A stretch of DNA of 10,339 bases from a bacterium (GTDB taxonomy: Bacteria > Latescibacterota > UBA2968 > GCA-2709665). The position numbers were made by a program, and so were the translations under genes. The DNA lies in the NCBI GenBank assembly GCA_027619145.1, contig JAQCGA010000087.1, positions 1 through 10,339 of the forward strand. Direction: 5' to 3'. How positions within the stretch are numbered: position 1 is the first letter of the stretch; the number at the start of each line of letters is the position of its first letter. Below, one piece after another: positions 1-5,724 of this stretch. Under the pieces are notes generated by a model. The model had not been told where the DNA came from. It was given only the letters and a program-made list of their open reading frames with translations, and searched no databases.

Positions 1-36
1 CTCCCCGTGTCGGGGAGGGGCCGGGGGAGGGGTCCG
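1..36. repeat. GC-rich hairpin, dispersed-type intergenic repeat
   Basis: Bases 1-7 (CTCCCCG) and 11-17 (CGGGGAG) form a perfect 7-bp stem with a 3-nt loop, followed by a G-rich tail to about 36. From memory, 'CTCCCCG..CGGGGAGGGG' blocks are a frequent intergenic repeat in environmental bacterial genomes; only one copy lies in this window. The rest of 37-105 holds nothing I can identify, and no terminator is clear after the gene that ends at 106. Confidence 0.4.
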
Positions 37-105
37 AAACGCTTATCTTCATGGCATTAGTCCTTAATTTACTTTGGGAATACCAGATGAAAGGCTACCT
101 GGCGG

Positions 106-684
106 TTATGGCCAGGGAAAGTCTGCCAACGGGAGGTTGAGACCGGGAAGTCGTGGCGAGGTAAAGACGCCATCCGGTTTCAGTTCTCGGCCGACGTAGT
201 TTCGTTCGCCGTATATGAGAAGTGTGATGATTTTACGGAACGGATCTACGATGGCGTATTCCAGGATTCCCAGATTGTAATACTCTCGCCGTTTGCTGAT
301 GTAGTCTCGCTCTTCGCTTCCCTCGCTGACGACTTCGATGACCAGATCCGGAACCATTTCGTGGATTTGGTCCGGTTGTATTTCACCCGTGGTAAGATAA
401 ACGGCAATATCCGCCATCCGATCCGTATTCGTTTCCGTGCGTATCCAGCTTTCGGAGGCGATCAGGTCAATGATCCCTTCTGATTCATGTTTATAAACAT
501 ACAGATGTTCCAGAATTGTCGATATCATTCTCGTATGTGCCAGACCGCTTGGTGACAAAACGACCAGCCTCCCTTCCACCCGCTCATAGCGGTAAGGTTG
601 TCCGAATTCCGCATCGGCGAATTCTTCTGCCGAGAGCAGGTGCCCCTGGTCTTCCAGACCCAGTTTCAGCCGGGTTTGTAGCAT
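106..684 (-). CDS. Uma2 family restriction-endonuclease-like protein (DUF820)
   Basis: Encodes 192 residues, the usual size for the Uma2/DUF820 family of PD-(D/E)xK-fold putative nucleases; substrates are mostly unknown. Family landmarks are visible in order: an N-terminal 'LSAEEF' and 'YERVEGRLV' segment (17-41), 'SPSGLAHTRM' (44-53), 'ADIAVY' with acidic D92, 'PDLVIEVVS' with E117 (112-120), then 'RDYISKRREYYNLGILEYAIVDP' (126-148) carrying K131, Y135 and D147. D92, E117 and K131 are the likely catalytic set (inferred from the family). The ATG at 684 is chosen because AGGAG lies about 6 nt upstream on the minus strand. An in-frame ATG at 747 lacks such a site and would run the coding region through a dispersed repeat. 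Expressed alone from its own promoter (768-796). The family often occurs in many copies per genome in cyanobacteria and candidate phyla. No truncation is seen. Confidence 0.88.
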   Translation of the reverse strand: MLQTRLKLGLEDQGHLLSAEEFADAEFGQPYRYERVEGRLVVLSPSGLAHTRMISTILEHLYVYKHESEGIIDLIASESWIRTETNTDRMADIAVYLTTGEIQPDQIHEMVPDLVIEVVSEGSEERDYISKRREYYNLGILEYAIVDPFRKIITLLIYGERNYVGRELKPDGVFTSPRLPGLNLPLADFPWP

Positions 685-717
685 TTTGTTCTCCTGGTTC
701 AGCGTATCGGTTTCAAT

Positions 718-745
718 GCATCTCGCACAAAGGCACAAAGGGAAC
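718..745. repeat. GCACAAAG-type short tandem, dispersed repeat family 1
   Basis: Reads TCTCGCACAAAGGCACAAAG on the plus strand: two copies of GCACAAAG head to tail. It sits in the 5' untranslated leader of the Uma2 gene. A close relative (CGCGCAAAGACGCAAAG) lies at 9991-10014, and the CACGAAGG tandem at 7857-7896 has a similar build. I recall such tandems as common intergenic repeats in environmental bacteria. Confidence 0.45.
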
Positions 746-767
746 AATAACGTGTGTGTCTGTGGTA

Positions 768-796
768 ATTATAGACAGAATTTCGCAGGCTGACAA
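768..796 (-). promoter_or_regulatory. Sigma-70-like promoter of the Uma2 gene
   Basis: On the minus strand TTGTCA (791-796) is followed by a 17-nt spacer and a perfect TATAAT (768-773). This is 11 of 12 consensus positions at ideal spacing. It points at the Uma2 start (684), giving a leader of about 75 nt from a start site near 761. It also lies just past the stop of the upstream DUF2961 gene, so Uma2 need not depend on read-through. Confidence 0.6.
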
Positions 797-803
797 GGGT
801 CGG

Positions 804-1964
804 TTACTGGCCCTGTTTTTTTGTCCACTGTTTTTTGTTCCGTTTCATTTCGGTGTTGAGAGCGGGGCTTTTCTGGGGTGCCGGGGTGTCCCAATCCACA
901 ATACGGTGTTCGCCCAGGCGTGCCACGGGCTGGCGTTGTTTGACAGAGGGAATGCCGAATTTCTTGTGCGGTTCAAGCTGGTACCAATAGGCCACCGAGG
1001 ACATTTCGTTGGCCAGGTGGTTGCCGTGCCCGTGTTCGATGGTGGCTTTGATGGAATTGCGGAAGCGTACGGGGTTGGTCAGGTGGAAGACGTAGGACGT
1101 CTGGTAGCCGCCGGTGTTGTGTTCGTACACGGAAGAGCCGTTCATGAGAAAGGCGTTGTCCTGCATGCCCCAGGCCTGGCCGAGGTAGTCTTCGCTGCCG
1201 GTACCGTGCAGATCGGGTGGCCATTTGTAGCCGTCCACCCAGATCATATCATCGCCTTCGCCCCACCAGGTGCCCTGGAAATTGGTGACCGAGAGATTGC
1301 AGCCAACGTAGTGGCCCGGGCCTTCGGCTTCGAGGATGACGTAGTTGTTGTTCCAGGCTTCTTTTTCTTTGTTGACGATATTGGCTTCAGGCGTGTTGAC
1401 ACGGATCTCGTGACCCCAGCCGTCACAGGGATTTTCCCGGCGGAACTGCGCGTGAAAGTACGCGGTGCTGCTACCGAAGGGTGCGCCGTAGCGTTCGTAA
1501 TCGACATAAAAATACTGCCGGTAGGGTTGTTTGCCTTCGTTGGTGACTTCGATGCGTGCGGATTTGTTGAAGGGCATTTGCAGATAGCAGTTGAGGGCAA
1601 CGTTGGGGCCGAACTGGTTTTCCCGGCTGGTATGGGTAGAAGCGGAAAAAGGGAGAGATTGGAACGAGGTCATGAGGTTATTGCCCAGGCAGAAGAAATC
1701 TCCCAGCGGAACGAGGACGCTGGGGTTTTTTTCACCGTCCCAAAACATTTTGAGCAATACATTTCGGAAGGCACCTTCTCCGCTCTGGGTCATCCAGATG
1801 TGGGTGATGCATCCTGGACCTTTGAGGTCTGCAAGTACACGGGTTTCGCCGGGTTCAATGGACCAGGCATCGCCGTTGCGACCGGAGGTATCCCATGAGG
1901 AGGCACGGAGCGTTCGGGCATCTTTGAGCTGGGTGAGCGAAGAGAGCAGGTTTGTGGGCACCAT
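804..1964 (-). CDS. DUF2961 family protein, GH172-type glycoside hydrolase
   Basis: Encodes 386 residues with the hallmarks of DUF2961, the family that founded GH172 (known members act on difructose dianhydride and related furanosides). Visible signatures are 'GPGCITHIWMT' (49-59), 'FWDGEKNPSV..PLGDFF' (74-91), the long beta-rich 'YFYVDYERY' segment (151-159), 'WWGEGDDMIWVDG' (233-245), 'GTGSEDYLGQAWG' (254-266) and 'YEHNTGGYQTSYVFH' (280-294). The two acids expected to catalyse hydrolysis are probably E258 and E281, 23 residues apart; this is by analogy with the spaced Glu pair in GH172 and not proven here. No signal peptide is seen, so it is probably cytoplasmic. ATG 1964 has AAGGAG about 7 nt upstream; the open frame continues to 2099 but has no better start and would enter the terminator hairpin. 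Likely role: releasing sugars from small furanosides or glycans, substrate unknown. Confidence 0.88.
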   Translation of the reverse strand: MVPTNLLSSLTQLKDARTLRASSWDTSGRNGDAWSIEPGETRVLADLKGPGCITHIWMTQSGEGAFRNVLLKMFWDGEKNPSVLVPLGDFFCLGNNLMTSFQSLPFSASTHTSRENQFGPNVALNCYLQMPFNKSARIEVTNEGKQPYRQYFYVDYERYGAPFGSSTAYFHAQFRRENPCDGWGHEIRVNTPEANIVNKEKEAWNNNYVILEAEGPGHYVGCNLSVTNFQGTWWGEGDDMIWVDGYKWPPDLHGTGSEDYLGQAWGMQDNAFLMNGSSVYEHNTGGYQTSYVFHLTNPVRFRNSIKATIEHGHGNHLANEMSSVAYWYQLEPHKKFGIPSVKQRQPVARLGEHRIVDWDTPAPQKSPALNTEMKRNKKQWTKKQGQ

Positions 1965-2084
1965 GACAGGTTCTCCTTGCAATTGTTGGCTCGATCTGTT
2001 TCTGGAAGAAGGACATGGAGCCAAGGTATGGAATTGGTAGAAATCGTGCAAGATAGAAACGATGTCGTTGAAATCTGGATGAAT

Positions 2085-2127
2085 AAAAAAAGCAGCCAAT
2101 CCAGAAACAATGGATCGGCTGCTTTTT
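2085..2127 (-). terminator. Bidirectional-looking intrinsic terminator
   Basis: Arms 2091-2103 and 2111-2123 pair over 13 positions around a 7-nt loop. Seven A's on the left (2085-2091) become a U-tract on the minus strand, and five T's on the right (2123-2127) serve the plus strand. The single imperfect pair is G-U when read on the minus strand but A-C on the plus strand, so minus-strand use is favoured. In that direction it would stop transcripts coming from 2408 and the two structured elements before the DUF2961 gene at 1964. 1965-2084 shows no clear promoter. Confidence 0.65.
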
Positions 2128-2128
2128 A

Positions 2129-2227
2129 CCTGTGCGAAGCATCGAATCCGAACCGGACGCCGCCGAGGTCAGAGCCGGGTACCGCCCCGGACCGATCTAA
2201 CCGACCGTATTCTTAGATTCGCACAGG
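2129..2227 (+). ncRNA. Structured element A (unrecognised RNA family, copy 1)
   Basis: A 99-nt element closed by a perfect 10-bp stem: CCTGTGCGAA (2129-2138) with TTCGCACAGG (2218-2227). Inside, 27 nt after the stem, is the core AGGTCAGAGCCGGG (2166-2179), whose CCGGG pairs with CCCGG at 2186-2190; GGT (2167-2169) can stack on ACC (2191-2193), leaving CAGAG as a one-sided bulge. Other possible hairpins are TCCG-AAC-CGGA near 2147-2157 and ATCTAA/TTAGAT (2195-2200, 2213-2218). A second copy with the same core and same spacings follows at 2271. It is not a tRNA: there is no proper T-loop and no anticodon arm. Strand is uncertain; G-U pairs in copy B favour plus. Function unknown. Confidence 0.55.
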
Positions 2228-2270
2228 ATGAAAGAGGGAAGGACGCTTTCCGAAAAAATCCGGATGTTGC

Positions 2271-2371
2271 GGCTCATGCAAGGGGTTGAATTTTTTTCAC
2301 TTCAACCAAGGTCAGAGCCGGGGGGCTGCCCAGGTTTTTTCGTGAAAGCAAAACAACTCTTTGCATGAGCC
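2271..2371 (+). ncRNA. Structured element B (unrecognised RNA family, copy 2)
   Basis: A 101-nt element closed by a perfect 11-bp stem: GGCTCATGCAA (2271-2281) with TTGCATGAGCC (2361-2371). It is extendable by 7 more pairs, two of them G-U on the plus strand. The same core AGGTCAGAGCCGGG (2309-2322) as element A sits 27 nt after the left arm and 38 nt before the right arm, exactly as in A. The core helix here is CC..GGG with CCC..AGG (2317-2333), then six T's. A perfect 7-bp hairpin GGTTGAA/TTCAACC (2284-2290, 2301-2307) fills the left part, and GTTTT/AAAAC the right. Apart from the core, sequence identity to A is low, so structure rather than sequence is conserved. Not recognised; the 43 bases between A and B hold nothing else. 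Confidence 0.55.
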
Positions 2372-2376
2372 CATAG

Positions 2377-2403
2377 ATCGAGGTGGGCGTCCACCACCTC
2401 GAT
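2377..2403 (-). terminator. 3' hairpin just after the T9SS-tail protein gene
   Basis: ATCGAGGTGG (2377-2386) and CCACCTCGAT (2394-2403) form a perfect 10-bp stem with a 7-nt loop, four bases beyond the stop codon on the minus strand. No U-tract follows on that strand, so it may be a 3'-end stabiliser or processing hairpin instead of a full intrinsic terminator. Confidence 0.5.
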
Positions 2404-2407
2404 ATTG

Positions 2408-4042
2408 TTATTTCAGCAAGAGCATCTTCTGGACCTGCTGGAAGTCTCCGGCTTCAATGCGGTAGTAATAAAGACCGGATGCAACATCACCGGCATTCCA
2501 GGTAACTGTGTACGACCCGGCACTTTGCCGTGTATTTACCAGACGTGCCACTTCCTGTCCCAGGGCGTTGTACACTGTGAGACGAACCTGGGCGGCTTCG
2601 GGGAGCTGGTAACGAATTTGTGTGGCCGGGTTGAACGGATTGGGATAGTTGGTCAGGGCAATGGTTTTGCCAGCCTGTGTAAGCGATTGCACGGACTGGA
2701 CCTGTGCAACACCGCCTACGGTCAGGGTGAGTTCTGATCGTAGGCCACTGTTGATCGGCACGCTACCCCATTGTCCGACCAGACCGCTGGTGCCGGCCGC
2801 CTGAATGGCGTAGTAGCCAGATGCGCCGGACCTTTGTTTTGGGTCTGTCAGGATTTCAACTTCGACTTTTCCACTGGCATCTGTGACGCCACGCCAGGCA
2901 TAGTCTGCGGGCAGGCCGGAGATGGAACGGGCAAAGGCAAGTTCCAGGCCTGCTGCAGGTGCACCGTTTTGCATCACGGTAGCTACAACCACGGCGCGGT
3001 GCCCGGGGCCTGCAGGTGCCAGGCTGGAGCTGGTGGGGAAGGCGATGTCCGAAAACTGGGTGTTATGGGTAATGCGGAGGACCTCGTCTCCAGCAGAGGA
3101 AATGATGTCGCTCCAGGCGTGGTCCGTTGGCGGGGCATTATACTGTCCGTTCCGGTTGTGGTCCGCGTAATAGTCCACGCGATAGGCGCGGCTGGGACGG
3201 ATACCGGGGATGATGACAGAGAAGTTGGCCTGCGGAACGCTCTCCACGCGGGCACGGCCGACTTCTGCGCCGGTGCCCAGTTCTACCACACGGGCCTGGA
3301 AGGTCTGGCCCACGTGCGGGTTCATGGCAAGCAGCTCGAGGGTGAACTGGTGGGGCCAGTTGATGTCTGTGAAGTTGGTATTGTGCGTAAAGGTGAGGGT
3401 TTGTGTTTCCAGAGCGTTGTTTACGCTGAGGCGCCAGGTGTGGTCTTGCGGCGCACGGTTGTAAGAGCCGTTCCGGTTGTGATCTGCATAGAAGTCTACG
3501 TCGTAATTGCCGCCAACCTGAATGCCGGGCAGGATCACGCTGAAGTCTGGCCCAGGAACAGCGGCAAGACGCACGCGGCGGATTTCCGCTCCGGTGCTGC
3601 GGTTTACCACACGAACTTCAAGCATTTGGCCCACGTGTGGGTTCATGCCCACAAACTGCAGGGTGATGCGCGGACCGAGTTGCTGAGTCTGAGGAAAACT
3701 GCTGGCGTTACCGGGTTCGGTAACTTCGGCACCTGCGGTCGCGGTTCCCGTGCCTTCGGGATCGCCCAATTCCTGGCCGTTGGTGAAGCCATCACCGTCT
3801 GAGTCTATTTTGGCGAGCGCCGGACCCCAGAAGGTTGCCCGACTGAAGGGTGCGAGGCGAGCGTCCACGGCTTGCCCGAAGAGATTGCGGGGGCCGTTTC
3901 CAGGGGTTGGGAAAGAGACGTGGCAGGTTAGACAACCTTTGACGGTTCCATTGGGAAGCAAGGCAGGTCGAAAGGGGAGCGCTTCAACGGTTGAGGCGAT
4001 CAGAGACAGAGAGACTGCAACAAACAAGTAACGTTTCAGCAT
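2408..4042 (-). CDS. Secreted temptin-like / CxxCH protein with T9SS C-terminal sorting domain
   Basis: Encodes 544 residues in clear modules. Residues 1-21 form a signal peptide (positive MLKR, hydrophobic core, likely cut after VEA). Residues 36-93 resemble bacterial temptin-like segments: 'GCLTCH' (36-41), '[10 protein letters not shown]', then the Ca-binding loop DSDGDG (80-85) and 'TNGQELGDP'. Two homologous ~105-residue beta modules follow (about 124-230 and 231-336), each with 'MNPHVGQ' and an '[FY][10 protein letters not shown]' motif that may bind metal. About 345-450 is Ig/carboxypeptidase-regulatory-like. The last ~80 residues (463-544), with '[16 protein letters not shown]', '[12 protein letters not shown]' and '[12 protein letters not shown]', are a FlgD-like T9SS type A sorting domain, so the protein should be exported and anchored or released at the cell surface. 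The lone CxxCH could hold a heme c or be a Cys pair. ATG 4042 follows a strong AAGGAGG by about 5 nt. Function unknown. Confidence 0.85.
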   Translation of the reverse strand: MLKRYLFVAVSLSLIASTVEALPFRPALLPNGTVKGCLTCHVSFPTPGNGPRNLFGQAVDARLAPFSRATFWGPALAKIDSDGDGFTNGQELGDPEGTGTATAGAEVTEPGNASSFPQTQQLGPRITLQFVGMNPHVGQMLEVRVVNRSTGAEIRRVRLAAVPGPDFSVILPGIQVGGNYDVDFYADHNRNGSYNRAPQDHTWRLSVNNALETQTLTFTHNTNFTDINWPHQFTLELLAMNPHVGQTFQARVVELGTGAEVGRARVESVPQANFSVIIPGIRPSRAYRVDYYADHNRNGQYNAPPTDHAWSDIISSAGDEVLRITHNTQFSDIAFPTSSSLAPAGPGHRAVVVATVMQNGAPAAGLELAFARSISGLPADYAWRGVTDASGKVEVEILTDPKQRSGASGYYAIQAAGTSGLVGQWGSVPINSGLRSELTLTVGGVAQVQSVQSLTQAGKTIALTNYPNPFNPATQIRYQLPEAAQVRLTVYNALGQEVARLVNTRQSAGSYTVTWNAGDVASGLYYYRIEAGDFQQVQKMLLLK

Positions 4043-4077
4043 GTTTCCTCCTTAGCGTGGTAAACGGTAGAGCATCT

Positions 4078-4110
4078 GCCAGGAGACCCGGAGAAACAGT
4101 CCTGGCTTTT
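4078..4110 (-). promoter_or_regulatory. Leader hairpin upstream of the T9SS-tail protein gene
   Basis: GCCAGGA (4078-4084) and TCCTGGC (4100-4106) form a perfect 7-bp stem with a 15-nt loop. If the minus-strand promoter near 4163 is real, this lies in the mRNA leader about 27 nt before the Shine-Dalgarno. Read on the plus strand, four T's follow and it would look like a weak terminator. I do not recognise a riboswitch. Confidence 0.3.
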
Positions 4111-4162
4111 CATAGGATGACTGCAAGCCGCGTGCCAGCAAATGGAAAAGCCGAGCAGGTGT

Positions 4163-4168
4163 ATTATA
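4163..4168 (-). promoter_or_regulatory. Candidate -10 box for the T9SS-tail protein gene
   Basis: A perfect TATAAT is present on the minus strand, about 120 bases upstream of the ATG at 4042. No good -35 box lies 16-18 bases upstream (CAACTC or similar), so this is a partial promoter call. Confidence 0.35.
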
Positions 4169-4276
4169 AGATTCTATTTTCTTATGAGTTGCGCGATTAA
4201 TAAAGAAGATTGAGGAATGACAACGCGTATGGAATAGTGATACGACAACGCGACATTGAGAGAGAGAATCGCAAGA

Positions 4277-4323
4277 TTTATCAATGATAAACACATATTT
4301 TTAATACAATTAAATTAATGTGT
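4277..4323. promoter_or_regulatory. AT-rich inverted repeats in the divergent region (operator candidate)
   Basis: Two adjoining inverted repeats lie in the only strongly AT-rich patch of the window: TTTATC-AAT-GATAAA (4277-4291) and ACACAT...ATGTGT (4291-4296 with 4318-4323). A weak TTGAGA-N17-TATCAA promoter-like pair (4256-4284, plus strand) overlaps the first. Placement between the divergent genes at 4042 and 4596 fits an operator for a shared regulator, but no regulator gene is in the window. Elsewhere in 4043-4595 I see no gene: the frame open from 4320 lacks family homology before 4596. Confidence 0.35.
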
Positions 4324-4478
4324 ATCATGAATGTGGCACTGCTTCTTCTGGGAAGCATTCCGGGATGCCAGAGAATGAGGATCGAAGGGATGGTAGAACA
4401 CCATGGTCCGGGTTGTATTTGGGATTGTTGGAATGCTGTTTTTTCAGGAGGGCTTTGTCGAAGCTGTCCGTTTTTATT

Positions 4479-4507
4479 TTGATCTGTCCGGGAAGCGCTT
4501 TTATATT
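4479..4507 (+). promoter_or_regulatory. Candidate promoter of the plus-strand sugar-metabolism cluster
   Basis: TTGATC (4479-4484), a 17-nt spacer and TATATT (4502-4507) match the sigma-70 consensus at 9 of 12 positions. It would give a leader of about 80 nt before the ATG at 4596. It is the best-spaced promoter I found for this cluster. Confidence 0.4.
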
Positions 4508-4595
4508 GGCCGCTCGAGCCTGTTGTGTGCAGGGATGGGACAAAACAAAAGATTGTATTCCGGAAGCAGTGTATTCGAAGAGAGAGGACGAAGAG

Positions 4596-5639
4596 ATGAA
4601 GACCTATCGTGCAGCGATTGTGGGGTTGGGTCGGATGGGCAGTACTATTGATGAGGAGGTGGTGGGTTATCCGTCGATTGCGTTGCCGTATTCGGTGGCG
4701 GCATCGTGCCAGGCCAGTGAGCGATTGGAACTGGTTGCGGGATCGGACCTGCTGGAGGAGAAGCGTGCGGCATTTGGGAAGAAGTGGGGTGTGGAAGCGT
4801 TGTATGAAGATTATATGGAGATGATAGAGAAAGAAAAGCCGGATCTGGTGGCGGTGTGTACCAAGGGACATTTGCACGCGGAGATGGGGGTCAAGGTGGC
4901 GGAGGCCGGGGTGCCGATGGTGTATATGGAAAAGGCAATGGCCTGCTCGATGCAAGAGGCGGATGCAGTACGGGATGCGTGTGGCAAACACGGTACGTTG
5001 TTTAATACGGGTGTGCTGCGACGGTTCGACAACCGGTACTGGAAAGCGCGGGAGCTGGTTGAACAGGGAGAGATTGGCGAGGTGAAGGCAGTGGTGCATT
5101 TTGCCGGGTCGAATTTGATGCACGGACATATTCATTCGATTGATACGCTGTCGTATCTGGTGGGTGATATAAAGATTTCGCGGGTGCGCGGTGATTTGTT
5201 GCCGAGGGATTTGAAGATTGAGAACAATCGGCTGGATAAAGACCCCAGTGCCGTTTATCATTTGATCTTTGAAAATGGGATTGAAGCCTGGACGGTTCCG
5301 GCGGGACACTGGGAGTTTGAGATTCTGGGCACAGAAGGGGCGATTCGGTCGCGGAATAATGGAGCGGATTGGGAGCTTCGGAAGATGGGCGAGTTGCGCG
5401 GCAAGCGGCGGTTTGTGGAGAGGGGCCAGTTACCAGGCGTAGAAGGGAAAAGTTCAGTGGTGGCCTGTCTGGAGGATCTGGTGAATGCGCACGAGTCGGG
5501 CAAGCAGCCGCTGGGCAATGTGGGATTGACGCATCATCTGACGGAGGTTTGTCTGGCTGTCGCAGAAAGCCATCGGCAAGGTGGGGTGTGGGTGGATCCG
5601 GCTGCGGTGGACCGGGATCTTTATGTGTTTCATGTGTGA
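4596..5639 (+). CDS. Gfo/Idh/MocA family NAD(P)-dependent oxidoreductase
   Basis: Encodes 347 residues, normal for this family of sugar/inositol dehydrogenases. The Rossmann dinucleotide motif is near the N-terminus: 'AAIVGLGRMGS' with G10, G12, G15. 'LVAGSDLLEEKRAAFGKKWGVEALYEDYMEMI' (46-77) and 'PDLVAVCTKGHLHAEMGVKVAEAGVPMVYMEKAMA' (82-116) follow the classic layout, with K113 in 'MEKA' in place of the usual 'EKP'. The substrate domain holds 'RRFDNRYWKARELVEQGEIGEV' (142-163) and a His-rich 'HGHIHSIDTL' (176-185), likely including the catalytic His/Asp. The open frame extends 276 bases upstream, but residues before 4596 have no family similarity; the ATG at 4596 has a purine-rich GAGGACGAAGAG before it. 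It is the first gene of the cluster and probably oxidises a hydroxyl of a sugar or cyclitol; substrate unknown. Confidence 0.9.
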   Translation: MKTYRAAIVGLGRMGSTIDEEVVGYPSIALPYSVAASCQASERLELVAGSDLLEEKRAAFGKKWGVEALYEDYMEMIEKEKPDLVAVCTKGHLHAEMGVKVAEAGVPMVYMEKAMACSMQEADAVRDACGKHGTLFNTGVLRRFDNRYWKARELVEQGEIGEVKAVVHFAGSNLMHGHIHSIDTLSYLVGDIKISRVRGDLLPRDLKIENNRLDKDPSAVYHLIFENGIEAWTVPAGHWEFEILGTEGAIRSRNNGADWELRKMGELRGKRRFVERGQLPGVEGKSSVVACLEDLVNAHESGKQPLGNVGLTHHLTEVCLAVAESHRQGGVWVDPAAVDRDLYVFHV

Positions 5640-5670
5640 GGAGAGGGCCGGGAGAATGGGGAATGGCACA

Positions 5671-5712
5671 TCAATTATCAATTATCAATTGCCAATTATC
5701 GATTGCCAATTG
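5671..5712. repeat. AATTATC/AATTGCC tandem, dispersed repeat family 2 (copy 1)
   Basis: Short units TCAATTA and CCAATTA/TGCCAATT run head to tail from 5671 to 5712 between the oxidoreductase and the aminotransferase. The ribosome-binding AAGGA of the next gene (5714-5718) starts directly after it. A second, cleaner copy lies at 6914-6953. Confidence 0.6.
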
Positions 5713-5724
5713 TAAGGAATGGAT

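Noticed and set aside
516..1898. 460-residue plus-strand open frame opposite the DUF2961 gene
   Set aside because: It is antisense to a well-recognised GH172 family gene and has no family features; strand composition skew keeps it open.
2173..2191. T-box motif (GGGTGGTACCGCG-like) on the minus strand of element A
   Set aside because: GGGGCGGTACCCGG only partly matches, the tRNA-binding TGG is CGG, element B lacks it, and there is no specifier stem or aminoacyl gene.
2129..2227. tRNA, tRNA-Sec or tmRNA end at element A
   Set aside because: The long closing stem and a TTCGGAT-like loop on the minus strand look tRNA-like, but the T stem does not pair, position 58 A is missing, and there is no anticodon arm or CCA. 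Element B with the same core has none of these.
2195..2291. Integron attC site (ATCTAAC ... GTTGAAT)
   Set aside because: Both ends fit RYYYAAC and GTTRRRY, but they are only partly complementary, inner L boxes do not pair, and the stretch cuts across elements A and B.
2771..3802. 343-residue plus-strand open frame opposite the T9SS-tail gene
   Set aside because: It is antisense to a protein with signal peptide, repeats and sorting domain on the minus strand; no sensible domain in its own translation.
4320..4595. N-terminal extension of the oxidoreductase
   Set aside because: The frame is open but the family's Rossmann start begins right at 4596, and the upstream part is cysteine-rich non-family sequence containing the candidate promoter.
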